DNA from: Halanaerobiaceae bacterium
GTDB taxonomy: Bacteria; Bacillota; Halanaerobiia; Halanaerobiales; Halarsenatibacteraceae
Direction: 5' to 3'
NCBI GenBank assembly: GCA_003554685.1
Contig: PWHA01000053.1
Coordinates: 1 to 11,212, forward strand
Length of the DNA: 11,212 nucleotides
The notes under the pieces are model-generated. The model was not told the DNA's origin and ran no database searches. It saw only the letters and a list, made by a program, of their open reading frames with translations. Positions 1-6,087 of the stretch are shown here, one piece after another. Positions within the stretch are counted from its first letter, which is position 1; every line of letters begins with the position of its first letter. The position numbers and the translations under genes were made by a program.

Positions 1-819
1 AGATATTATGATCATATGGAGATGTCTCCTTCAATTGTAGAGGATATTTCCGGTCAGCCCCGGGAACCCCAGCTCACAGGTGAGGTTGAATTTCAGGATG
101 TTTACTTTTCCTATGATGAGGGTGAAGAGGTTTTAAAGGGAGTATCCTTTAAGGCTGAGCCGAAGCAGACGGTGGCGCTGGTGGGACCCAGCGGAGCGGG
201 TAAAACTACAGTCGTCAGGTTAATTCCCCGGCTCTATAAGAATCAGCAGGGGAAAATCACCATTGACGGCCGAGATATCAGGGATTTTTCTGTCCGGGAT
301 CTCCGCAGCAGCATAGCCATGGTGATGCAGGATGATTATCTCTTTTCTGACAGCGTTGAGGATAATATCTCCTATGGTAAACCCGGCTCCTCCCGGGAGG
401 AAATTGTTAGAGCAGCCCGGGCTGCCAATGCACATCAGTTTATTAAAGATCTGCCTGAGGGATATGACACCCAGGTTGGGCAGCGCGGATTGAAACTTTC
501 CGGCGGTCAGCGCCAGCGGGTTTCAATCGCCCGGGCTTTTCTCAAAAATCCCCAGATTTTAATTCTGGATGAGGCTACCTCGGCGGTTGATCTGGAGACG
601 GAGAAACTGATTCAGGAGGCTATTGAGAGACTGACAGCTCACCGGACAACCTTTGTTATTGCCCACCGCCTTTCTACCATCGTCAATTCAGATCAGATAA
701 TCTTTATAGGGAATGGCAAAATTCGGGAGAAGGGTACCCATCGGGAACTGGTCAAAAAAAGAGGCGAATATTACAGATTTTATCAGATGCAGTTTGAGAA
801 AACCTCAGAAGCCATATAA
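1..819 (+). CDS. ABC-type exporter, C-terminal ATPase half (5' partial)
   Basis: The reading frame is open from base 1, so the transmembrane half lies upstream of the window and only the end of the linker plus the nucleotide-binding domain is visible (272 codons). The domain is complete: Walker A GPSGAGKTT at 184-210, Q-loop glutamine at 328-330, signature LSGGQRQR from 496, Walker B ILILDEATS from 556 and the switch histidine at 664-666 (IAHRLST). This is the MsbA/LmrA/BmrA-like exporter class, in which a membrane domain and an ATPase domain share one polypeptide that works as a homo- or heterodimer at the cytoplasmic membrane. The aspartate after SAV (ATSAVD) and the canonical Walker B glutamate suggest a hydrolysis-competent site. 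The substrate cannot be told from this half. An ATG at 16 exists but is internal: the upstream codons (RYYDH) continue the linker. A terminator follows directly, so this gene closes its own transcript. Confidence 0.93.
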   Translation, partial: RYYDHMEMSPSIVEDISGQPREPQLTGEVEFQDVYFSYDEGEEVLKGVSFKAEPKQTVALVGPSGAGKTTVVRLIPRLYKNQQGKITIDGRDIRDFSVRDLRSSIAMVMQDDYLFSDSVEDNISYGKPGSSREEIVRAARAANAHQFIKDLPEGYDTQVGQRGLKLSGGQRQRVSIARAFLKNPQILILDEATSAVDLETEKLIQEAIERLTAHRTTFVIAHRLSTIVNSDQIIFIGNGKIREKGTHRELVKKRGEYYRFYQMQFEKTSEAI

Positions 820-835
820 ATACAGGAAACCGGAG

Positions 836-864
836 GCGGAAGGGTTAAAATCCTTCCGCTTTTT
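836..864 (+). terminator. Rho-independent terminator after the ABC exporter gene
   Basis: An 8-bp perfect stem, GCGGAAGG (836-843) with CCTTCCGC (852-859), encloses an 8-base loop and is followed by TTTTT (860-864). It starts 17 bases after the ABC stop codon and separates that gene from pcm. Confidence 0.85.
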
Positions 865-950
865 ACTGCGGAGGGAAGTTTATCGGCAATCTTGTGAAAA
901 AAATTCTGAAAAGTATCCGGGAGAAAATAAAGGGCAGGAGGTATAATTTT

Positions 951-1580
951 ATGTCCAGCTATCAGAAACGTCAGGCAATGGTGGAAAACCAGTTAAAGCC
1001 CAGGGGCATTAAAGATGAAAGGCTGCTGGAAGCCTTTCTTGAGGTTCCCCGGGAGGCCTTTGTGGGGGAAGAGCTGAAAAAATCGGCCTATCAGGACCGC
1101 CCCCTTCCTATCGGTGAGGGCCAGACAATCAGTCAGCCCTATATTGTGGCTTATATGCTGGATAAACTTGAAGTTTTTCCAGAGGATAAAGTGCTGGAAG
1201 TTGGCAGCGGCTGCGGCTATGTTCTGGCTCTACTGGCCGAACTGGCCGAAGAAGTTTATGGAATCGAGCGGAAAGCCGTCCTGGCCGAGAGAAGCCTACA
1301 GACCTTAAGGCAGCTGAGTTATGATGATATTGAAATCAGGGCCGGAGATGGTTCCCGGGGCTGGCAGGAAAAGGCACCCTTTGCCGGGATTCTGGTCAGT
1401 GCTGCCGCAGCCCAGATACCGGAGGAACTAAAGCAACAGCTGGAAATCGGCGGCAGGCTGATACTTCCTCTGGGAGACGGGTTTTTTCAGCGGCTTGTGC
1501 TGGTTACCCGTGAAAGCCGGGATAAATTTTCTCGGAGAAAGCTGGAGTCGGTTAGATTTGTTCCTTTAATAGAAAAATAG
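951..1580 (+). CDS. pcm: Protein-L-isoaspartate O-methyltransferase
   Basis: This 209-residue protein has the usual length of bacterial PCMT. It is expected to transfer a methyl group from S-adenosylmethionine to abnormal L-isoaspartyl residues in aged proteins, starting their repair, in the cytoplasm. Visible landmarks are the N-terminal MVENQLKPRGI-type segment (10-20), the family motif GEGQTISQPYIVAYM (55-69), the SAM-binding glycine loop VLEVGSGCGY (81-90), the acidic end of the next strand at GIER (104-107) and the C-terminal VRFVPLI block (201-207). I chose the ATG at 951 because AGGAGGT (936-942) sits 8 bases upstream and the N-terminus then matches the family; an upstream in-frame ATG at 894 would add a basic extension with no good binding site. 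It appears monocistronic, with a terminator before it and a long gap after it. The family call is secure; real substrates are not visible. Confidence 0.92.
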   Translation: MSSYQKRQAMVENQLKPRGIKDERLLEAFLEVPREAFVGEELKKSAYQDRPLPIGEGQTISQPYIVAYMLDKLEVFPEDKVLEVGSGCGYVLALLAELAEEVYGIERKAVLAERSLQTLRQLSYDDIEIRAGDGSRGWQEKAPFAGILVSAAAAQIPEELKQQLEIGGRLILPLGDGFFQRLVLVTRESRDKFSRRKLESVRFVPLIEK

Positions 1581-1671
1581 CGGGTTTGCAGCAATTGTCA
1601 TATATTAATAGGAACTGCCATTTTAAAAACTTTATTTACAATCTGTTAATTTATTGAAGGAGTTTGAGAGT

Positions 1672-1747
1672 AAATCCAGAATAACATAGCAGGAATTCCT
1701 TCATTCCGCTTATAATAGTAGTTATAATGGAAGGCCACTCTGGATTT
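1672..1747. repeat. Inverted repeat flanking the candidate promoter
   Basis: Nine-base perfect arms AAATCCAGA and TCTGGATTT are separated by 58 bases. A second, imperfect inner pair, CCTTCATT (1698-1705) with AATGGAAGG (1727-1735), is nested inside with one bulged base. This could be a regulator binding pair around the promoter or a long imperfect hairpin; the sequence alone does not decide. Confidence 0.4.
1700..1728 (+). promoter_or_regulatory. Candidate sigma-70-type promoter for the transporter transcript
   Basis: A perfect -10 hexamer TATAAT (1723-1728) lies 17 bases after a poor -35 match, TTCATT (1700-1705). A second TATAAT is at 1711-1716 with no acceptable -35. The site lies inside the 1672-1747 inverted repeat, which could be an operator or a hairpin. 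If it is used, the transcript would carry roughly 240 bases of leader before the transporter. The -10 is convincing but the -35 is not. Confidence 0.35.
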
Positions 1748-1972
1748 GAGCGGAGAAGGCTATTAGAATCAGAAGGAGGTGAGTAACAGCTTTAGCTGGC
1801 TGCCGGTTAATAATTTCTGCTGGCATGTTAGCTGTCTGGGTTTCCTGGAGGCCCTTGGTCTGGTCTGGAATGATTATTGTGAGAAAATTTATACCTGACA
1901 TAATTATTTTATTTTTGTCAAATCTTTTATTGGTGGAACTGCTGGATAACTTGCGAGGAGGGAGATTAGCTA

Positions 1973-3454
1973 ATGCAGAACAATAATGATCAGTTCACCA
2001 CCAGGTTTGCCATAATTGCGGCTTCAATTGGCATGGCTGTTGGTACAGGTAATATTTGGCGCTTTCCCCGGATAGCGGGTATGTGGGGGGGAGGCACCTT
2101 TCTTTTTGCTTTAACCGTGGCAGTAATAGTCTGGGCTATTCCGCTGTTAATAGCAGAATTTTTAATTGGCAGAAAAACCAGAGTGGGTAACATAGCGGCT
2201 TTTAGAGACTTTGTTGGCAAAGATTATACCTGGATGGGCGGCTGGCTGGCCTTCTGCTCTCTTGGTATAGCCTTTTATTATGCAGTGGTAGCGGGCTGGT
2301 CGCTGCGATACTTTATTTTCAGCATATCCGGGGCAATTTCTCCTGGAGTTGAAGGAGAGGCTCTCTGGGAGGGTTTTATTGCCAGCCCGGGGCAGACGGT
2401 GCTGTTTCATTTTCTGGCCACACTGATTACCGTGGCGATAATCTACCGGGGTATTAAAGGTGGAATTGAAAAGGTAATTAATATTCTGCTGCCTTCACTC
2501 TTTGTTTTGCTGGCTATACTGGCTTTAAGAGCCCTGTTTTTACCCGATGCTCTGGTCGGCTTGAGCTATCTTTTTGTCCCGGAATGGGGAGAGCTTTTAA
2601 GTGGACGGGTCTGGCTGGAAGCTTTTACCCAGGCGGCCTGGTCCACCGGGGCCGGCTGGGGTCTTTTGATGGTTTATGCTGTTTACTCCAGAGAAGAAGA
2701 GGATATCGGCAGAAACAGCAGCATTATAGCCTTTGCCGATGTGCTGGCTGGATTTTTAGCCGGTACTGCCATTTTGATTACAGTATTTTCCATGTCGCCA
2801 ACGATTGCCGAGGGCGAAGCTATTCTGGAAGCGGGTAATATTGGTCTGACCTTTATCTATATAGTGGAGCTCCTGGTAGAAATGCCGGGCGGGGTAATTA
2901 TCTCGCCTCTCTTTTTCCTGGCTCTGTCTGTAGCCGCTGTATCTTCCCTGACAGCTATGATTGAGCTGGGGGCTACCAACCTGATTGATACGGGACTCAA
3001 GCGTAAGCAGGCTGCTCTGCTGGCGGGCCTGATAATTTTCATCATGGGTATTCCCTCGGCCATCTGGATCGATTTTCTCGATAATCAGGACTGGGTCTGG
3101 GGAGTTGGTCTCCTGATCAGTGGTCTGCTGGTTGCCATTGCCATAATGAAGTACGGAGTGGAAAAGGCCCGGGCTGAGGTTAATGAGATCAGCGATATTC
3201 ATATCGGGAAATGGTGGAGTTACTGCATCCGTCTGTTCCCGGTAATGTTTGTTTTTATCTTCGGCTGGTGGGTGATGCAGTCCATTGAATGGTACCCCGA
3301 TGACTGGTGGAATCCCTTCGAGATTTTCAGTACCGGTACCATGATATTCCAGTGGGGTATTCTGGCAGTGGTCATGTATTTCTTAAATGATTATCTGGCG
3401 AAAAATCTGCGCAGGGGCAGGATGTCTCCGCCGGAAAAAAGCCATAAGGAATAA
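1973..3454 (+). CDS. NSS/SNF-family Na+-dependent amino acid symporter
   Basis: This 493-residue polytopic membrane protein has the size of bacterial neurotransmitter:sodium symporters (LeuT/MhsT/MetP family). It should use the inward Na+ gradient to import an amino acid across the cytoplasmic membrane. The diagnostic TM1 sequence, with the unwound substrate and Na+ region, is present as GTGNIWRFPRIAGMWGGGTF (24-43). About twelve hydrophobic segments follow, then a short hydrophilic tail rich in basic residues (AKNLRRGRMSPPEKSHKE). The start is fixed by AGGAGG at 1956-1961, 11 bases upstream of the ATG. A one-helix partner gene follows after 12 bases, an arrangement known for MetP/MetS-type NSS transporters. 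The substrate is unknown. The neighbouring proline oxidation genes make proline a reasonable guess, but NSS homologues with MetS partners also carry methionine, alanine or other neutral amino acids, and a terminator separates this unit from the proline genes. Confidence 0.9.
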   Translation: MQNNNDQFTTRFAIIAASIGMAVGTGNIWRFPRIAGMWGGGTFLFALTVAVIVWAIPLLIAEFLIGRKTRVGNIAAFRDFVGKDYTWMGGWLAFCSLGIAFYYAVVAGWSLRYFIFSISGAISPGVEGEALWEGFIASPGQTVLFHFLATLITVAIIYRGIKGGIEKVINILLPSLFVLLAILALRALFLPDALVGLSYLFVPEWGELLSGRVWLEAFTQAAWSTGAGWGLLMVYAVYSREEEDIGRNSSIIAFADVLAGFLAGTAILITVFSMSPTIAEGEAILEAGNIGLTFIYIVELLVEMPGGVIISPLFFLALSVAAVSSLTAMIELGATNLIDTGLKRKQAALLAGLIIFIMGIPSAIWIDFLDNQDWVWGVGLLISGLLVAIAIMKYGVEKARAEVNEISDIHIGKWWSYCIRLFPVMFVFIFGWWVMQSIEWYPDDWWNPFEIFSTGTMIFQWGILAVVMYFLNDYLAKNLRRGRMSPPEKSHKE

Positions 3455-3466
3455 GGGGATGATATA

Positions 3467-3565
3467 ATGGATATTACAACTGTAATCTGGGTCATTATCT
3501 TTTATGGACTCTATATCGGAGTTCTAGGCTGGTTGATTAAGGGCATGGATCCCAAAAGAAAATAG
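3467..3565 (+). CDS. Single-helix small partner of the NSS transporter (MetS-like)
   Basis: This 32-residue ORF starts 12 bases after the transporter stop and is preceded by AAGGGGATGA (3453-3462). Its product has one hydrophobic helix, roughly residues 4-24 (TTVIWVIIFYGLYIGVLGWL), flanked by an acidic start and a basic end (KGMDPKRK). Size, topology and position match the MetS-type small subunits described for the methionine/alanine NSS importer of Corynebacterium (MetPS), where the small protein is needed for transport. The GW and YG spacing in the helix and the short basic C-terminus fit that group. It is probably translated with the transporter and inserted beside it in the membrane. It is too short for most gene finders. 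Homology is inferred from context and topology, so the exact family is less certain than the gene itself. Confidence 0.8.
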   Translation: MDITTVIWVIIFYGLYIGVLGWLIKGMDPKRK

Positions 3566-3575
3566 AAGCGCAAGT

Positions 3576-3620
3576 AAGGGGCAGTATCCGGAATTTTTTT
3601 CTTAAGGATACTGCTCCTTT
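3576..3620 (+). terminator. Terminator after the NSS transporter unit
   Basis: A 14-bp stem pairs AAGGGGCAGTATCC (3576-3589) with GGATACTGCTCCTT (3606-3619) with a single G-U wobble. The loop is 16 bases and contains a run of seven T. The downstream tract is short (TTTATT), so termination may be partial. Because of its symmetry it could also act as a stable 3' end structure for the transporter mRNA. Confidence 0.65.
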
Positions 3621-3660
3621 ATTCTCACAAAGGGACTGCTATTCTCGCAAAGGAACTGCT
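3621..3660. repeat. 20-bp tandem direct repeat (two units)
   Basis: Units at 3621-3640 and 3641-3660 are identical at 18 of 20 positions; both read ATTCTC-CAAAGG-ACTGCT with one variable base at each dash (A/G and G/A). They are directly adjacent. The preceding terminator arm also ends in GGATACTGCT, possibly a degenerate third unit. The core GGAACTGC recurs in other intergenic stretches of the window. Confidence 0.75.
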
Positions 3661-3930
3661 TAAAAATATAAAAATAATCAGTAAGAATCCTGATTTCAGA
3701 GCAGGAAATAGAGTCTGCAAAGAGAAATATAGTATACAGATGCGTAGGAGACAGCTGTGCCAGTCCTCTCCGGTGAAGCCCGCAGATTAATTACTTAGGA
3801 ATCTTCTTCGAGACTAAGTAGAGGAAAGCTTTTAATTTTTAAAATGTTAGCAAGAATAAGCTAACGGAGAATTTACTTTGGAACTGCTGACCTGCAATTT
3901 TTTAGTAACTGCCGGCAAAGGAGGATAATT
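3661..3930 (+). other. 270-base leader of the proline dehydrogenase operon, possibly structured RNA
   Basis: No gene is visible here. Pairable elements are AGTCTGC (3712-3718) with GCAGATT (3782-3788, one G-U), closing a 63-base interior that contains GGAGA/TCTCC (3747-3751/3767-3771). A hairpin TACTTAG/CTAAGTA (3792-3798/3814-3820) with an inner TCT/AGA follows, then a U-rich stretch (3831-3840), and last a hairpin GTTAGC/GCTAAC (3846-3851/3860-3865). The pattern resembles a regulatory leader, but I match it to no known riboswitch consensus. TATAGT at 3728-3733 is a possible -10 without a good -35. The operon's first binding site, AAAGGAGG (3917-3924), ends the region. Confidence 0.35.
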
Positions 3931-4245
3931 ATGCGGATTAAAGATCATCCAATTCTGGAATTTAAGCGCGGCGAGAAAATTACCTTCAGCTACAACGGCA
4001 AAAAAATAACTGCCTATCCCGGAGAGACAATAGCTTCGGCTCTGCATGCGGCAGGCATTAGAAAATTGACTCACAGCCAGAAGCACCAGAGACCCCGGGG
4101 CTTTTTTTGTGCCATTGGCAACTGCTCTTCCTGCCTGATGGTGGTTGATGGAGAGCCAAATGTTAAGACCTGCGTAGTAGAAGTGGAAGAGGGGATGGTT
4201 GTTCAGGAACAGCAGGGGAAGGGTGATTTGAGTGCAAAAGTGTGA
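3931..4245 (+). CDS. [2Fe-2S] ferredoxin-like subunit of the proline dehydrogenase complex
   Basis: This 104-residue protein has the Fer2_4-type fold seen as the small or N-terminal module of HcnA, opine/nopaline oxidase and sarcosine oxidase alpha-like systems. Residues 22-41 (NGKKITAYPGETIASALHAA) are the usual beta-grasp approach, followed by the cluster ligands C60-x4-C65-x2-C68-x12-C81. It would carry one [2Fe-2S] cluster and pass electrons to or from the FAD subunits. AAAGGAGG at 3917-3924 with a 6-base spacer sets the ATG. The next gene starts inside its last 14 bases, so the two are translationally coupled and probably form one complex. In several homologous enzymes this domain is fused to the FAD protein; here it is a separate polypeptide. 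The cluster type is deduced from cysteine spacing. Confidence 0.85.
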   Translation: MRIKDHPILEFKRGEKITFSYNGKKITAYPGETIASALHAAGIRKLTHSQKHQRPRGFFCAIGNCSSCLMVVDGEPNVKTCVVEVEEGMVVQEQQGKGDLSAKV

Positions 4246-5356
4246 GCTTGCCATTGTTGGAGGAGGACCGGCCGGGCTGGCTGCTGCCCTGAAGGCCCGG
4301 GAAATGGGGCTGGAAGAGATATATCTGCTGGAAAGGGACAATTTTCTCGGGGGACAGCTGGTCAAGCAGACCCATCAGTTCTTTGGCTCTCACAAGCAGT
4401 TTGCCGGAATTCGGGGAATAGATATTGCTGAAATCTTTAAAGATAAGCTCGAGGACCGGCCGGAAATTAAAGTATTAAAGGGTACGGTGGCCCAGGGTTA
4501 TTATGAAGATGATGTTCTGGGTTACTCCTGTCGGAATAAATTTTTTAAATTAAAGCCGGAAAGAACGATACTGGCCACCGGAGCTTCTGAAAAGATGCTG
4601 AGTTTTCCCAACAATGATCTTCCTGGAATTTATGGAGCCGGGGCTGTTCAAACTTTAATGAACCAGTATGGTATTATTCCCGGAGAAAAAATTCTGATGA
4701 TTGGTGCTGGCAATATCGGATTGATTGTAGCTTACCAGCTGCTCCAGGCAGGGATTGAGGTTGAAGCAGTAATTGAAGCTACCGGCAGAATCGGAGGCTA
4801 TGCCGTCCATGCCTCCAAGGTCCGCCGGGCGGGAATCCCTATTTTAACCCATCATACTATTAAGGGAGCACGGGGGGAAGAGGAGGTAGAGGCAGCGATT
4901 ATTCAGGAGATTGATGAGGACTGGCAGCCTGTATCCGGTACCGAGCAGGAAATGGAAATTGACACAATCTGCCTGGCTGTGGGCCTGACTCCCAAGGTAG
5001 ATCTGGCGATTCAGGCCGGCTGTCAGATGGCCTATGTGGCTGAACTGGGCGGGGATGTTCCGGTCCGGGATGAAAATCTCCAGACCAGCAATCCCCGGGT
5101 TTATACAGCCGGGGATTCTGCCGGAATAGAGGAGGCAACCGCCGCCATTCTGGAAGGAGAGCTGGCTGCTGTCGCGGCTGCTGCCGATATTATCCCGGAG
5201 AGTTCTGCTATCGATCGGGAAAGGACAGAAATTAAAGAGAAACTGGCGGATTTGAGAAGAGGTCCGGTAGGTGAACATATTAGAAGGGGACTTACCCGAG
5301 TCAGGAGGAATCAAAATGCTGGAAGAGACCGGTATACCCGAAGCTGGAAAAGTTGA
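4232..5356 (+). CDS. FAD/NAD-type oxidoreductase subunit (PDH alpha / HcnB-like)
   Basis: This 374-residue flavoprotein is of the pyridine nucleotide-disulfide-like class. The N-terminal FAD motif is GGGPAG (10-15) with LLER acidic end (32-35). ATGASE (115-120) follows, the second dinucleotide motif is GAGNIG (158-163), and YTAGDSAG (291-298) is the second FAD contact. No redox-active disulfide CxxxxC is visible. It corresponds to the alpha subunit of dye-linked proline dehydrogenases and to HcnB/OoxA, which hold a second flavin and link the substrate-oxidising beta subunit to further carriers; some archaeal alpha subunits show NADH dehydrogenase activity. The start is GTG at 4232, supported by AAGGGTGA (4219-4226) and a 14-base overlap with the previous gene. 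Its 3' end overlaps the next gene by 41 bases. The usual fused Fer2 and BFD domains are absent because they are encoded separately here. Confidence 0.85.
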   Translation: MQKCELAIVGGGPAGLAAALKAREMGLEEIYLLERDNFLGGQLVKQTHQFFGSHKQFAGIRGIDIAEIFKDKLEDRPEIKVLKGTVAQGYYEDDVLGYSCRNKFFKLKPERTILATGASEKMLSFPNNDLPGIYGAGAVQTLMNQYGIIPGEKILMIGAGNIGLIVAYQLLQAGIEVEAVIEATGRIGGYAVHASKVRRAGIPILTHHTIKGARGEEEVEAAIIQEIDEDWQPVSGTEQEMEIDTICLAVGLTPKVDLAIQAGCQMAYVAELGGDVPVRDENLQTSNPRVYTAGDSAGIEEATAAILEGELAAVAAAADIIPESSAIDRERTEIKEKLADLRRGPVGEHIRRGLTRVRRNQNAGRDRYTRSWKS

Positions 5357-5807
5357 AGCAAGCCTGCCATCTTGGGAAAGACTCGAGCAGGGGCCGGTGG
5401 CAATTTTTGAATGCTTTACTGAAATTCCCTGTGATCCCTGCTATTACAGCTGTCCGATAGAAGCCATTGAAGAATTTCACGATATTAATGATCTGCCGGA
5501 ACTGGATTTTGACAGATGCACCGGCTGCGGTCAGTGTATTGCCAACTGTCCCGGCCTGGCGATCTTTGTTCTGGATTATAATTATAGTAAAGAGGAAGGA
5601 GTTGTCCGGGTTCCCTACGAATATACCCCACTGCCGGAGGAAGGGGAGATAGTTCAGGCTCTAAATCGGGCCGGAGAAGTGGTGGGAGAAGCCCGGGTAG
5701 AAAAGGTACAGAATGCTGAAAGACAGGACAGGACTGCGGTGGTCTGGCTGGCAGTTTCAAAAGAGCAGGTCCTGACTGTTCGCAATTTTAAAAGAATGGA
5801 GGATTAG
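5316..5807 (+). CDS. Two-cluster [4Fe-4S] ferredoxin-like subunit
   Basis: This 163-residue protein has two [4Fe-4S] motifs: C33-x5-C39-x2-C42-x3-C46-P and the classical C68-x2-C71-x2-C74-x3-C78-P. The first has an unusually long gap between its first two cysteines. About 85 further residues follow, with alternating hydrophobic strands ending VWLAVSKEQVLTVRNF. It is presumably the electron-wire subunit of the proline dehydrogenase complex, between the flavins and an outside acceptor. I chose the ATG at 5316 because AGGAGG (5303-5308) lies 7 bases before it; an in-frame ATG at 5271 lacks a binding site and would extend the overlap to 86 bases. The 41-base overlap with the FAD subunit and the 1-base gap to the next gene indicate tight co-translation. 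Similar proteins accompany HcnB-like genes in anaerobes, but I cannot name a characterised homologue. Confidence 0.85.
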   Translation: MLEETGIPEAGKVEASLPSWERLEQGPVAIFECFTEIPCDPCYYSCPIEAIEEFHDINDLPELDFDRCTGCGQCIANCPGLAIFVLDYNYSKEEGVVRVPYEYTPLPEEGEIVQALNRAGEVVGEARVEKVQNAERQDRTAVVWLAVSKEQVLTVRNFKRMED

Positions 5808-5808
5808 T

Positions 5809-6087
5809 ATGGATCGCCAAAATACTATTATCTGCCGCTGCGAGGATCTAACGCTGGCCGAGGTTGAAGAGGTGATAGCTGAAGGCTACACCACCATTGA
5901 AGAAATAAAAAGAATCTGCCGACTGGGGATGGGCCCCTGCCGGGGCAGCACCTGCCTGCAGCTGATTGATAGAATACTGGCCCGGCAGAAAAACTGCGGC
6001 CGGGAGGAGATAAAAATGCCGACCAACAGACCCCCTCTGGAAGGCATTAAAATGAAGGAACTGACAGGTGATGCCGGTGAAAAATAA
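5809..6087 (+). CDS. BFD-like [2Fe-2S] protein of the complex
   Basis: This 92-residue protein has the bacterioferritin-associated ferredoxin (Fer2_BFD) signature: C9-x-C11, then a helix pair, then CRLGMGPCRGSTC (37-49) containing C37, C44 and C49. In HcnB, sarcosine oxidase alpha-like and proline dehydrogenase relatives, the same domain is often the C-terminal part of the FAD subunit, so here it appears to have been split off as its own gene. About 40 residues after the domain are polar and lack further motifs. The start ATG follows GGAGG (5798-5802) by 6 bases, and the stop overlaps the next gene. It should carry one [2Fe-2S] cluster that bridges the flavins or contacts an external partner. 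Four ligands are expected; C9, C11, C44 and C49 are the best candidates. Confidence 0.87.
   Translation: MDRQNTIICRCEDLTLAEVEEVIAEGYTTIEEIKRICRLGMGPCRGSTCLQLIDRILARQKNCGREEIKMPTNRPPLEGIKMKELTGDAGEK

Larger units (their letters stand above)
1581..1972. other. 392-base intergenic leader upstream of the NSS transporter
   Basis: There is no convincing gene here. The stretch holds a 9-bp inverted repeat (AAATCCAGA at 1672-1680, TCTGGATTT at 1739-1747), two TATAAT hexamers between its arms, a perfect AAGGAGGTGA Shine-Dalgarno at 1773-1782 without a well-placed start codon, and two copies of the octamer GGAACTGC (1611-1618 and 1935-1942). The last ~75 bases are AT-rich and end in the transporter's own binding site, AGGAGG at 1956-1961. 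No known riboswitch consensus was recognised. Confidence 0.6.

Noticed and set aside
713..946. 77-codon + strand frame spanning the end of the ABC gene and the terminator
   Set aside because: It reads through a strong terminator hairpin, has a basic composition with no domain, and no suitable binding site.
3621..3660. CRISPR array
   Set aside because: Only two units, directly adjacent with no spacers, and no cas genes.
3740..3790. 16-codon ATG frame in the proline dehydrogenase leader
   Set aside because: No ribosome binding site and the sequence overlaps the candidate helices.
3661..3930. Known riboswitch (glycine, THF, cobalamin, TPP, lysine, SAM or T-box)
   Set aside because: Short strings such as GGAGA and CCGGTGAA recall pieces of THF or cobalamin consensus, but the required order of conserved boxes is absent.
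3847..4365. 172-codon open frame on the minus strand
   Set aside because: It lies opposite the ferredoxin-like and FAD genes, whose motifs and binding sites are clear; its translation has no recognisable domain.
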